In this document: one piece after another, positions 1 through 6,488 of the stretch
Layout of the letters: each line of letters starts with the position of its first letter
Position numbering within the stretch: position 1 is the first letter of the stretch
DNA from: CAZFBR01 sp035353495 [NCBI: uncultured bacterium]
GTDB lineage: Bacteria > DAOPZR01
DNA length: 19,122 nt
Direction of reading: 5' to 3'
NCBI GenBank assembly: GCA_964517215.1
Contig: CAZFBR010000045.1
Location: forward strand, 1-19,122
Notes under the pieces: generated by a model
What the model was told of the DNA's origin: nothing
What the model saw: the letters and a program-made list of their open reading frames with translations, nothing else
Databases searched by the model: none
Program-made: the position numbers and the translations under genes

Positions 1-735
1 CAGGTTGTCCATCATGCCCGTCTTATGCACCACCCACACCCCATCAAACAGAAAGCGCGGGATACGGTCATTGTACTCCTGCAGCAGCAGGATGTCCATC
101 ATCCGCCGGCAGGAATCGGGCGCTGCCGCCTGCCCGCGGTAAATCAGCTCCAGCAGCCGCGAGATCTCGTACGCGGTGGTCGTGTTCTCGACCCCGCGCC
201 CGATGGCATCGTAATCGAGGATCCGCCGCCGCACGCGCGTTGCCGTCAGTCCCAGCTCGCGCATCCGCGCGTTGATCCGCTCCTGCCCCAGCCGCGCAAT
301 CAGCATGTCCGTCGCGGTGTTGTCGCTCTTGTCGATCATCAGCCGCAGCAGCTCATAAACCGACCATACCGACCCGGTGGTGCAGTAGCGCAGGATGCCG
401 GACCCGTCCGCCTTGTCCTGCTCGCGCAGGACCAGCGTGTCCGTCAGGGTCAGTTCGCCGCGGTCGATGCCGCTGAAAACCGCGACCATGATTGGCACCT
501 TGATGATGCTGGCCGCCGGCATGATCACATCCTTGCGCTCGTACACCGCATCGCCGCGCTGCAGATCGCGCACCACCACCGACACCGTAACCCCTGCAAC
601 CGCCACCTGCTCCCGCACCTACTACGCCATCTGCGCAAACCCGTTCCCGGGTTCCGCCCACACCGCCGCCGCCGGCAGCATCAGGAGCAGGGCACACAAC
701 ATGCCCACTACCCGCGCGGCACACCTTCCGCCCAT
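1..735 (-). pseudogene. Class A beta-lactamase-like serine hydrolase with two in-frame amber codons, 3' end cut by window
   Basis: The minus frame from ATG 735 reads a signal peptide (basic start, Leu/Ala core, AAAVWAEP cleavage region), then two consecutive TAG codons (624-619), then an open frame to the window edge. That frame carries the serine-hydrolase motifs SIIK (codons 76-79), SDN (137-139) and KTG (238-240), the signature of the class A beta-lactamase/PBP-like fold. The omega-loop segment DYDAIGRGVENTT lacks the EPxLN glutamate of true class A enzymes, so a PBP-like peptidase or unknown hydrolase is as likely as resistance. The RBS AAGGGGA precedes ATG 735. Frame and motifs are preserved after the stops, so the damage is recent, or translation restarts at GTG 618 directly after the second TAG. 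Without the signal peptide that product would stay in the cytoplasm. dxs in this window ends in TAG, which argues against general amber recoding. Confidence 0.8.
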
Positions 736-750
736 ATTCGTTTCCCCTTC

Positions 751-775
751 GTCCGGAGACACAACATCCCCGGAC
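751..775 (-). promoter_or_regulatory. Leader hairpin just upstream of the serine hydrolase RBS
   Basis: The transcript would read GUCCGGGGA, a 7-nt loop, then UCUCCGGAC: a 9-bp stem with one G-U pair. It ends one to two bases before the AAGGGGA ribosome binding site. It may stabilise the mRNA or regulate translation; the role is inferred only. Confidence 0.5.
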
Positions 776-794
776 CCCCATTAACTTCAGGCGG

Positions 795-823
795 GATATA
801 ACATATTGGGCGGCGAGGTGCAA
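795..823 (-). promoter_or_regulatory. Probable promoter of the serine hydrolase gene
   Basis: On the minus strand TTGCAC (823-818) and TATATC (800-795) are separated by 17 bases. The transcript would start near 788 and run through the leader hairpin to ATG 735. Matches to consensus are moderate (3/6 and 4/6). Confidence 0.4.
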
Positions 824-1054
824 GTAGCCGCTGCCACGATCAAACCCTGCCGGGTTTTTGTATCGCTATTTTCCTGCACCATCGCCGTTCAGCCGGTTGC
901 CGGTTGCCATCTTCTTCCGCGGAGCGGGTGGGCCAGGCGCAAAAAACGCGACGACGCTGCACCAGCCCGCCTGCGGGCGAATTTCCGCGCTTTTTCCCCA
1001 ATCTGCCCGTGCCAGCTTCGCTGCAAAAGTTAATATGTTATGCTCCGTCCCCAA
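824..1054. other. Intergenic stretch, no gene recognised
   Basis: Between the hydrolase promoter and the end of thi4 I see no coding sequence with a convincing start or protein-like composition. A short perfect hairpin (AAACCC-tgcc-GGGTTT, 842-857) is followed by T residues on the plus strand only; it could be a weak terminator. A second GC stem lies at 965-978. Neither is strong enough to call for thi4. Confidence 0.4.
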
Positions 1055-1834
1055 TTACTGGTGGCGCAGCATCAGCTGCGCCAGTTTCTGCCCGCTGAGC
1101 AGCATCCCCCCGAAGACCGGACCCATGCGCGCGGCGCCCGCCACCGCGTTCGCCGCCATGCCGCTGACGTACAGGCCGGGATAGACCGCGCGGGTATTGC
1201 GCACCACCGCCGCCTCGCCCCGGGTCGCATCGAGCGACCGTTCGCCGATCACCCCGCCCGTGGCGCTGCGCAGCCGCACCCCGTTCTTCTTCGCCAGTAG
1301 CGAGCAGATCGACGCCGGATGCCCCGTGCTGTCCGCCACCACCCGCGCGCGCACGATCAGCGGATCGACGTGCATGCCGAGACGTTCGACCGGCGTCCAG
1401 TTGAGCACCAGCCCGCCGACCCGGCCGCGCCGCACCATGACATCAGCGACGGAGACGCAGTTGAACAGCAACGCCCCACTGTGCACCGCGTGATAGACCA
1501 GCGCCGCCGACGCTTCGACCGCGTCCGCCACGAAATAGCCGCGCGCCTGCTCCCGCAGCCGCACGCCGAACCCTGCCAGCAGTTCGCGCGCCGCCCGCTG
1601 CACGACGATGTCGTTGAACATCATCCCGCCCCCCCACATCCCGCCGCCGGGCGCCAGTTTCGACTCGAAAACCGCCACCTTCCGCCCCGCCCGGGCGAGC
1701 AGCGTCGCCGCCACCAGCCCCGACGGGCCGGCGCCGCAGATGGCCGCGTCCAGTTCGCAGGCCGCGCGCAGTTTGCCCGTGAACGAATCGATGATCGCCC
1801 GGGTGATAACCACTTCGTCAAGTTGCTGCTGCAT
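1055..1834 (-). CDS. thi4: Thi4-type thiazole synthase (sulfide-dependent form)
   Basis: Makes the thiazole moiety of thiamine (ADP-thiazole) from NAD and glycine. The 259-aa protein has the Rossmann motif CGAGPSG (33-39), the GGGMWGGGM loop (63-71) and a C-terminal FAD/NAD-type motif (GLYVSGMAANAV, GAARMGPVFGGML), all typical of the Thi4/RBPS family. The active-site segment reads LGMHVDPL with His155 where yeast Thi4 has its sacrificial cysteine. By family knowledge, His at this position marks catalytic, sulfide-using enzymes of anaerobic archaea and bacteria. ATG 1834 is chosen because GGAGG sits about 7 bases upstream and the family N-terminus starts near there; the longer ORF to 1993 is rejected. 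It follows thiE in the same direction and so should be in the TPP-riboswitch operon. Confidence 0.93.
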   Translation of the reverse strand: MQQQLDEVVITRAIIDSFTGKLRAACELDAAICGAGPSGLVAATLLARAGRKVAVFESKLAPGGGMWGGGMMFNDIVVQRAARELLAGFGVRLREQARGYFVADAVEASAALVYHAVHSGALLFNCVSVADVMVRRGRVGGLVLNWTPVERLGMHVDPLIVRARVVADSTGHPASICSLLAKKNGVRLRSATGGVIGERSLDATRGEAAVVRNTRAVYPGLYVSGMAANAVAGAARMGPVFGGMLLSGQKLAQLMLRHQ

Positions 1835-2063
1835 ACTCTTCCTCCGTTGCGTTCTGCCGCGTGCGGCAGCGTATTGGCTGGTTGGCAACACCGGTCCGTC
1901 GGTCGGCCCCCGCCCCCTGGGCGGGGCATGCGTGCGCCAACGCGGATCATCAGCGGCATCAGTCCCTCCGCGGATCTTTGAGCTCGCCGCCAAAATACCG
2001 ACCGTGCCTGCTTGTCGGCGGAATGGGCGGGGGAGCGATGGCGGCAGCGTCGGTCAGCGGCAA
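1835..2063 (-). other. thiE-thi4 intergenic region with two strong hairpins
   Basis: This 229-base spacer has a perfect 8-bp GC stem with a 3-base loop (1908-1926) and a perfect 7-bp stem CTGCCGC/GCGGCAG (1854-1869) placed just upstream of the thi4 RBS. Neither is followed by a T run, so they look like mRNA-processing or translation-tuning structures rather than terminators. No gene is recognised in the spacer. Confidence 0.45.
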
Positions 2064-2747
2064 TCATCGTCGGTCAGCCGGTTCTGCCGTCGTACCGTCC
2101 GCGGCGGCCGGGCACACCAGCGCCGCCAGCTGGCGCGTGGCGTCAGTCACATCGTCCGCCTGCATGATGGCGCGGATGACCGCCAGCCAGCGGCAGCCCA
2201 GCACCGCCAGTTGCGGGGCATTGGCCAGGTCGATGCCGCCGATGAACACCACGGGCTTGCGCGATGCCGCCAGCACCCGCGGAATGTCGCCGGTGCCAAT
2301 ATGATAGGGTTTGGCCGTGGTGGGAAAGAGCGGACCGAACGCCGCATAATCGACGGGGAGCAGCTGCGCCGCCATGAGCTGCGGCAAGGTGTGCGTGGAG
2401 AGGCCGATGATCCGCCGCGGCCCGATCCGTCGCCGCACCGCCGCCAGCCCCAGCCGCGCCGCGTCCTCCTGGCCGAGATGCACCCCATCGGCGTCAAGGT
2501 CGAGCGCCAGTTCCGGGTCGTCGTTGACGATGAACCGCACGCCGTGTGCGCGGCAGAGCGCGCGCAGCGCGGCGCCGTACGCCGGCAGTTCCGCGCGCGG
2601 CAGCTGCTTTTCCCGCAGTTGGATGGCAGCGGTCCCGCCGGCAATGGCCTGCCGCGCAATCAGCAATGGATCGCGATCGGAACGGGCGGAACGGGTGAGG
2701 ATGAGATAGATGCCCGCGTCCGGCATCATCGCCGTGGCGCGCGGCAC
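2064..2747 (-). CDS. thiE: Thiamine-phosphate synthase ThiE
   Basis: Joins HMP pyrophosphate and thiazole phosphate to give thiamine phosphate in the cytoplasm. The 227-aa TIM-barrel protein shows the family landmarks in order: YLILT strand, AIQLREK pyrophosphate-side loop (about 40-46), FIVNDD (about 71-76), DADGVHLGQED (about 84-94), STHTLPQL, FGPLFPTTAKP and the phosphate-binding FIGGI. Start choice is open: GTG 2747 or ATG 2729/2726. None has a strong RBS, while AGGGAG precedes an ATG at 2764 that opens a 12-codon ORF ending across ATG 2729, so translational coupling is possible. GTG 2747 is given because the duplicated copy of this region keeps that codon. It is the first gene after the TPP riboswitch, with thi4 downstream. 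A 145-base diverged fragment of this gene lies at 8344-8488. Confidence 0.93.
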   Translation of the reverse strand: MPRATAMMPDAGIYLILTRSARSDRDPLLIARQAIAGGTAAIQLREKQLPRAELPAYGAALRALCRAHGVRFIVNDDPELALDLDADGVHLGQEDAARLGLAAVRRRIGPRRIIGLSTHTLPQLMAAQLLPVDYAAFGPLFPTTAKPYHIGTGDIPRVLAASRKPVVFIGGIDLANAPQLAVLGCRWLAVIRAIMQADDVTDATRQLAALVCPAAADGTTAEPADRR

Positions 2748-2770
2748 CTGGCTGAACGAAACATGCGCTT

Positions 2771-2872
2771 GCTCCCTACGCCCGCATTACCGGGATCAGG
2801 TTCGTCGGGTCATCCGCGTCTGCGGAACTCTCAGCCCCTTCCGGAGCTCCCCGTTCTGCTGCTATATACCCT
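2771..2872 (-). promoter_or_regulatory. TPP riboswitch (THI element) upstream of thiE
   Basis: The minus strand carries the conserved THI-box blocks in order: GGCTGAGAG (2836-2828), ACCTGATC (2801-2794), GGTAAT, and GCGTAGGGA. Family knowledge: it binds thiamine pyrophosphate and shuts off downstream expression. The 3' block overlaps the AGGGAG sequence 8-9 bases before ATG 2764, which suggests control of translation initiation, since no U-tract terminator follows. A nearly identical second copy lies at 6345-6446. Confidence 0.96.
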
Positions 2873-2892
2873 GCCGGCATGCCCTGCGTCAA
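2863..2892 (-). promoter_or_regulatory. Promoter of the thiE-thi4 operon
   Basis: TTGACG (2892-2887) and TATATA (2868-2863) are 18 bases apart on the minus strand. The predicted start is near 2856, just before the riboswitch. The same -35 and -10 hexamers reappear before the second riboswitch although the spacer between them has diverged, which supports the call. Confidence 0.6.
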
Positions 2893-2994
2893 CCGGCAGG
2901 TCACGCCCGGACCGGTGCGCGGGCACATACCGGCGTCGCGTCAGGTCGCGCGGAAATGCGGCCCTCCCTCAGCCCCCCGGCGCAGCGGGTAAAA

Positions 2995-3792
2995 TCAGAA
3001 CTTATAGTTGAGACTGACACGCGCTATCTGCGTCGTGAACTCCATGCTGCGCTGAAAGGTGTTCGATTGATAGCCGCCGGTGGTAAACAGGTCGGTAGCT
3101 TCGCCCTTGACGGTGCCCAGATCCGCATACAGGTATTCGCTGCGGACTGACCAGTTCCGGTCGAGTGCCACTTCAACCCCGCCGCCCGCGGCCCATCCCG
3201 TTCTGGTCTTGGAGATGTTCTGATGCTCGTAGGCATTACTCAGCACCGCGGCATAATCATCGGCCAGCGTGAAGTCCGCTTCCAGTTCCGTCACCGTCAG
3301 CCCGCCGGTCCCGTAGATCAGCCAGCGATCCGCTATGACATAGCCGACGCGCGGCCGCAGCGTCCACAACCAGTCCGTCGTAACCGTGGAACTCAGGGTC
3401 AGGGTCGCCGTCGGAGCTGAAACGTACTTTTTCGCACGGGTGACCGACTCGTGCGTGTTGAAGACGTTAAAATCAGTTTCGACTCCCACCACCCAGTCGC
3501 CCGCCTGCCAGTTGCAGCCGACCTGTCCGCCCCCCGTGAAATTGTCCGAGGTGAGCTGCTGATTGCCCAGCGACCCAACATCTTCCTGGTCGGATGGCAC
3601 GTTGAGATATTTGTTTGCATCGTAGTCGGTCGTCGTGATGGAGCGGGGGGCAGCACCGTCCCAGCCCACATTGACACCCAGATAAACCCCGCTCCAGTCG
3701 CCGGCAGGTGCTGGCTCGCCGGCCCAGCAGAGGGCAGGTCCGAGTACAAGTGCGCCCGCCAACACCAGAAACAACTTGCCCATCGTGATCAT
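2995..3792 (-). CDS. Outer-membrane beta-barrel protein (OmpA-like/Omp25 type)
   Basis: A 265-aa exported protein. The signal peptide (Leu/Val/Ala-rich core, then CWAGEPAP) is followed by DWSGVYLGVNVGW, the typical first strand of small porin-like barrels of the OMP_b-brl type. Alternating amphipathic strands follow, with a GWAAGGGVEVALDRNWSVRSEY segment (written across residues near 215-236), and the chain ends LNYKF with a terminal Phe, the usual BAM recognition signature. It probably sits in the outer membrane as an 8-strand barrel; its ligand is unknown. The start at ATG 3792 is chosen for AAGGGGA about 6 bases upstream; ATG 3783 is an in-frame alternative. No partner gene is adjacent in an obvious operon. 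The 120 bases between its stop and the thiE promoter hold no clear terminator. Confidence 0.85.
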   Translation of the reverse strand: MITMGKLFLVLAGALVLGPALCWAGEPAPAGDWSGVYLGVNVGWDGAAPRSITTTDYDANKYLNVPSDQEDVGSLGNQQLTSDNFTGGGQVGCNWQAGDWVVGVETDFNVFNTHESVTRAKKYVSAPTATLTLSSTVTTDWLWTLRPRVGYVIADRWLIYGTGGLTVTELEADFTLADDYAAVLSNAYEHQNISKTRTGWAAGGGVEVALDRNWSVRSEYLYADLGTVKGEATDLFTTGGYQSNTFQRSMEFTTQIARVSLNYKF

Positions 3793-4012
3793 TGTTTTCC
3801 CCTTGGCACGGCGCACTGCCGCAGCGTCCGTTCAGTACCGCCCGTTATTCTCGCGTTCCTGCGGTCGTGCGCCACAGTAGCATAGCGCCGGCGGGCAGGC
3901 AAACCGGTTCCGTCCAGCGAACACAACGCGCAAACCTGCCGCATACCAGTCACGATTCGCGCCGCAGGCATGTGCGGCTCTGCGGTGCAACATCACCAGA
4001 AACCCGCGCCGA

Positions 4013-4594
4013 TTACTCTTCCTGCTCATCATTGTCGCTGCTGTTCGCTTGGCAGCGATTATTGTTTCGCTGCTCGCGCCGGTTGCCCGAGCTGCAGGTC
4101 GCACTGACGCGGGAGAATTGCACCCAGACATCGGCGTCAGTCCACAAGCCTCCATACAGGCTCAACTGCTGGCCGGGCAACTCGGATTTCGTCATCCACC
4201 ATGCGGTATTTGTTTTGTGCCAGGGAGCATTGCCGGAACCGCCTTCCATCAGCAGGCCGTCCAGCAGAATATGCTCGCCGCTGCGGCGCCATCTGCCGGT
4301 GGTATGCGCTGATATGCCGGCAACAGTCGCGTTGATTGTCTGCACAAAGATCCCGTCGTCACGCAATTCCATGGTCAGCGTGTAATCAGGCAGATTCGCG
4401 CCATGCGCCTGTGACGTGCCGGCAGTTATTGTTTGCGACCAGGTGCCGATAATATCCGCCCGCGTGGCAACCGTCGGTTCCGGGGTCATCACCGACGCCA
4501 CACCGCAAGCCCAAAGCATCGCCGCAGACGCGACTGCCGCCAAAACCGTCATCATGCTCCTGAAACAGCGTTGCCGTCGTGCATGCAGTTTCAT
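4013..4594 (-). CDS. Lipoprotein of unknown function, lipocalin-like pattern
   Basis: A 193-aa protein with a basic N-terminus, a hydrophobic stretch and the lipobox LWAC at about residues 27-30, so it should be lipidated and anchored to a membrane. The mature part has IIGTWSQTI, then TLTMELRDDGIFVQT and HTTGRWRRSGEHILLDG, the rhythm of small beta-barrel lipoproteins that start with a GTW motif (lipocalin-like/META-like). The C-terminus is very polar (Asn, Arg, Glu). ATG 4594 is preferred to ATG 4630 because AGGGA lies about 7 bases upstream. It starts 39 bases after the ankyrin gene ends, so the two are probably co-transcribed. I do not recognise a named family. Base composition is lower in GC than the core genes. 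Confidence 0.75.
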   Translation of the reverse strand: MKLHARRQRCFRSMMTVLAAVASAAMLWACGVASVMTPEPTVATRADIIGTWSQTITAGTSQAHGANLPDYTLTMELRDDGIFVQTINATVAGISAHTTGRWRRSGEHILLDGLLMEGGSGNAPWHKTNTAWWMTKSELPGQQLSLYGGLWTDADVWVQFSRVSATCSSGNRREQRNNNRCQANSSDNDEQEE

Positions 4595-4633
4595 TATCGT
4601 TCCCTGTGCTGTTCGACATGTGCGCATCACAGT

Positions 4634-6166
4634 CTACGGCAATGATGCCGCACTGCATTCGCGACCGCGCATATGGTTGATATTCTCAAGAATCACCCGA
4701 ACCATGCTGCGATAGCCGTTGTTGGCCGCCCATCCGAGCGGCGTTTCACCGCTGTTGTCAGCTACGGTAAGATCAGCGCCCCGTGCGCACAGCAAGCGCA
4801 CCAATTGTTCTTCATCATTACTCCAGTGCATCGGATGAGGTTCGCCGGGGGAATACTGATTGCGAACGATCGCCTGCAAAAATGCAAAAACCACGCTTGT
4901 GCCGGCCTTGTCGCGTGCGGTAACGTCGGCACCCTGCTCAATCAATATTCGAACTTCGTCCATATCGCCGCCCGCTGCAAGCATTGCCATGAGCGGCGTT
5001 TCGCCACGACGATTTGACACGTCGCTGCGGGCGCCGGCACTGAATAATCGCCGGATAAGTTGTTGGTCATGCTGCATGACCGCCGCCCACATGACTGTGT
5101 TCCCGTCATTATCAGCCGCATTGATATCAGCACGATATGCCAGCAGCATATTCAGTTTTTCAATTCCGCTGTCCTCATCCAAACGCTGCCACGCATCAAC
5201 AAGATGCCACAATGCCGTGCGTCCCATCCGATCGCGCTGGTCTACGAAAGCGCCTGCGTTGAGCAATCGCCCAACCTCTTCGATAGTGCTGTGCCGCACC
5301 GCGCTCATCAGTGCAGTTTCACCATTGTCGGTTTGGGGATCGAGCGTCGCCCCGGCAGCCAGGAGGACATCGATAATTCTCCGACGATCACGTCGTTCAT
5401 ATGCCCGTTCTACTTTTCTTACGGCAACATACCGATAGTCCGGCCCCAACATGTTATGAAGATACGCGCTACCCGGCAGATAGTGCATGCTCTCTTTCCC
5501 GTTTCGCAATGTACTCCATTCGCCGAACCGCAATTGCGCACAAGCGATCATCATCGCCGTGTGACCCGAATAGTCAGTATCATTGACACTCGCCCCGCGG
5601 GCGAGAAGCCGTTGCGCCCAGTCGTCTCGCCCGATGAATGTCGCCGCCATCAGCGGGGTGAAACCCGCGGAGTTGCCTGCAACACTCCCGTTGTGGCCAA
5701 GCAAATACTCAACGATATGGTCATTCATTCCGAAGATTGCCAACATCATCACGCTGTTGCCATGCGCACTTTTCGCCATCGTATCAGCGCCCAGCGCAAC
5801 CAGGAGGCGGAACGCCCCCGCATTGCCCGCAGCCGCACTCAGCATGACCGGGGTAATGCCGTTTTCATCGGCTGCGTTTATCGAAACACCCCGGTCAAGT
5901 ATGTGCCGGATTCCGTCAGTATCGCCATTCAGCACTGCGGTCGCAAGCGCTGCGGGCAGATGCTGATGAAGCCCCAGCATGCTTTGAAGTTTCGCTACCG
6001 CAAATTCCCGTTTGGCCTGCAAGCCGGGAATGAGAAGCTCGATGCTCGGTTCATCAGCAAGCAGGCAGTCCGCACCAATCACCACCAGTGCAAGGATGCC
6101 GACACACAGGATATGCTCGCGTTTGCTCAGCCGTCTGGTCCAAATCGTATGTCCGGTTCCTTTCAT
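4634..6166 (-). CDS. Exported or membrane-anchored ankyrin-repeat protein
   Basis: A 510-aa protein. Residues about 19-35 form a hydrophobic segment (VGILALVVIGADCLLA) after basic residues: a signal peptide or anchor. From about residue 70 to the end it is built of ankyrin repeats, seen in repeated blocks such as NGITPVMLSAAAGN, AGFTPLMAATFIG, NGETALMSAVRHS, RGETPLMAMLAAGG and SGETPLGWAANNG, each followed by LLxxGAD-type turns. Such proteins usually mediate protein binding; the partner is unknown. ATG 6166 is chosen over the ORF start at 6361 because GGGGAG lies just upstream and everything before belongs to copied tsaB/thiE sequence. Its ATG overlaps the stop of a 52-codon chimeric ORF (ATGA), so translation may be coupled and under TPP control. 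A 76-base fragment of this gene is repeated at 8495-8570. Confidence 0.88.
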   Translation of the reverse strand: MKGTGHTIWTRRLSKREHILCVGILALVVIGADCLLADEPSIELLIPGLQAKREFAVAKLQSMLGLHQHLPAALATAVLNGDTDGIRHILDRGVSINAADENGITPVMLSAAAGNAGAFRLLVALGADTMAKSAHGNSVMMLAIFGMNDHIVEYLLGHNGSVAGNSAGFTPLMAATFIGRDDWAQRLLARGASVNDTDYSGHTAMMIACAQLRFGEWSTLRNGKESMHYLPGSAYLHNMLGPDYRYVAVRKVERAYERRDRRRIIDVLLAAGATLDPQTDNGETALMSAVRHSTIEEVGRLLNAGAFVDQRDRMGRTALWHLVDAWQRLDEDSGIEKLNMLLAYRADINAADNDGNTVMWAAVMQHDQQLIRRLFSAGARSDVSNRRGETPLMAMLAAGGDMDEVRILIEQGADVTARDKAGTSVVFAFLQAIVRNQYSPGEPHPMHWSNDEEQLVRLLCARGADLTVADNSGETPLGWAANNGYRSMVRVILENINHMRGRECSAASLP

Positions 6167-6321
6167 TTGCTCCCCATAAATCGCACCGATCGTTCCTCCG
6201 CGATGCGCAGCTGCTGCGCGTCCGCCGCGGCCAGCCTGCGCGCCGCCAAGCCGTCGAGCTCTTCCGTCGCATGCTTCGTCACGATCTGTTCCGACCAGCA
6301 GGCCGCCGTGGCGCACGGCAC
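6163..6321 (-). CDS. Chimeric 52-codon ORF: thiE start fused in frame to a tsaB piece
   Basis: The frame starts at GTG 6321, the exact counterpart of thiE GTG 2747. It reads VPCATA like the thiE start (VPRATA), then continues in the tsaB frame as ACWSEQIVTKHATEELDG through ADAQQLRIA. It ends with a unique tail EERSVRFMGSK and TGA at 6165-6163. That stop overlaps the ankyrin ATG (6166-6164) as ATGA. The join falls in a short stretch shared by both parents (GCC ACG GCG in thiE, GCA ACA GCG in tsaB). In the tsaB part, three of five codon differences from tsaB are synonymous. It lies directly after a complete TPP riboswitch cassette. It may make a peptide, or only carry ribosomes to the ankyrin start. 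The frame and overlap are directly seen; function is inferred. Confidence 0.6.
   Translation of the reverse strand: MPCATAACWSEQIVTKHATEELDGLAARRLAAADAQQLRIAEERSVRFMGSK
6200..6312 (-). repeat. Copied internal fragment of tsaB
   Basis: About 111 bases match 13487-13599 inside tsaB with 7 mismatches and no gaps, in the same orientation. The piece covers the tsaB region from CWSEQIV to QQLRIA and has neither the start nor the end of the gene. It is fused upstream to the copied thiE start and downstream to the native leader of the ankyrin gene. Confidence 0.93.
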
Positions 6322-6344
6322 CGTCGCAGGTGCGGCATTGCGCT

Positions 6345-6446
6345 GCTCCCTGCGCCCGCATTACCGGGATCAGGTTCGTCGGGTCATCCGCGTCTGCGGA
6401 ACTCTCAGCCCCTTCCGGAGCTCCCCGTTCTGCTGCTATATACCCT
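6345..6446 (-). promoter_or_regulatory. Second TPP riboswitch, upstream of the chimeric ORF and ankyrin gene
   Basis: It is identical to the thiE riboswitch at 101 of 102 bases. The single change turns GCGTAGGGA into GCGCAGGGA (position 6352). All conserved THI blocks are intact, so it should still fold and bind TPP. Flanking sequence is homologous too, but more diverged: downstream to the thiE start (6305-6344) and upstream through the -35. The stronger conservation of the riboswitch than of its flanks hints at selection or gene conversion. Confidence 0.94.
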
Positions 6447-6467
6447 CGCCTGCACCTGTTCCGTCAA
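6437..6467 (-). promoter_or_regulatory. Promoter copy of the duplicated riboswitch cassette
   Basis: TTGACG (6467-6462) and TATATA (6442-6437) repeat the hexamers of the thiE promoter, here with a 19-base spacer instead of 18. The spacer sequence itself has changed while both hexamers remain. It should drive riboswitch, chimeric ORF, ankyrin gene and lipoprotein gene as one transcript. Confidence 0.55.
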
Positions 6468-6488
6468 ACGGCGGCCATCTGCAACAGA

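Noticed and set aside
25-801. Long plus-strand open frame over the serine hydrolase
   Set aside because: His/Arg/Pro-rich composition and no RBS; it mirrors the codon pattern of the minus-strand gene, which carries clear family motifs.
1608-3011. 467-codon plus-strand open frame across thi4, thiE and the riboswitch
   Set aside because: Antisense to recognised genes and a riboswitch; low-complexity Arg/Pro/Ser composition typical of shadow frames in GC-rich DNA.
6167-6361. N-terminal extension of the ankyrin protein to ATG 6361
   Set aside because: The extra codons read the tsaB copy and riboswitch in a wrong frame; ATG 6166 has an RBS and the signal segment follows it.
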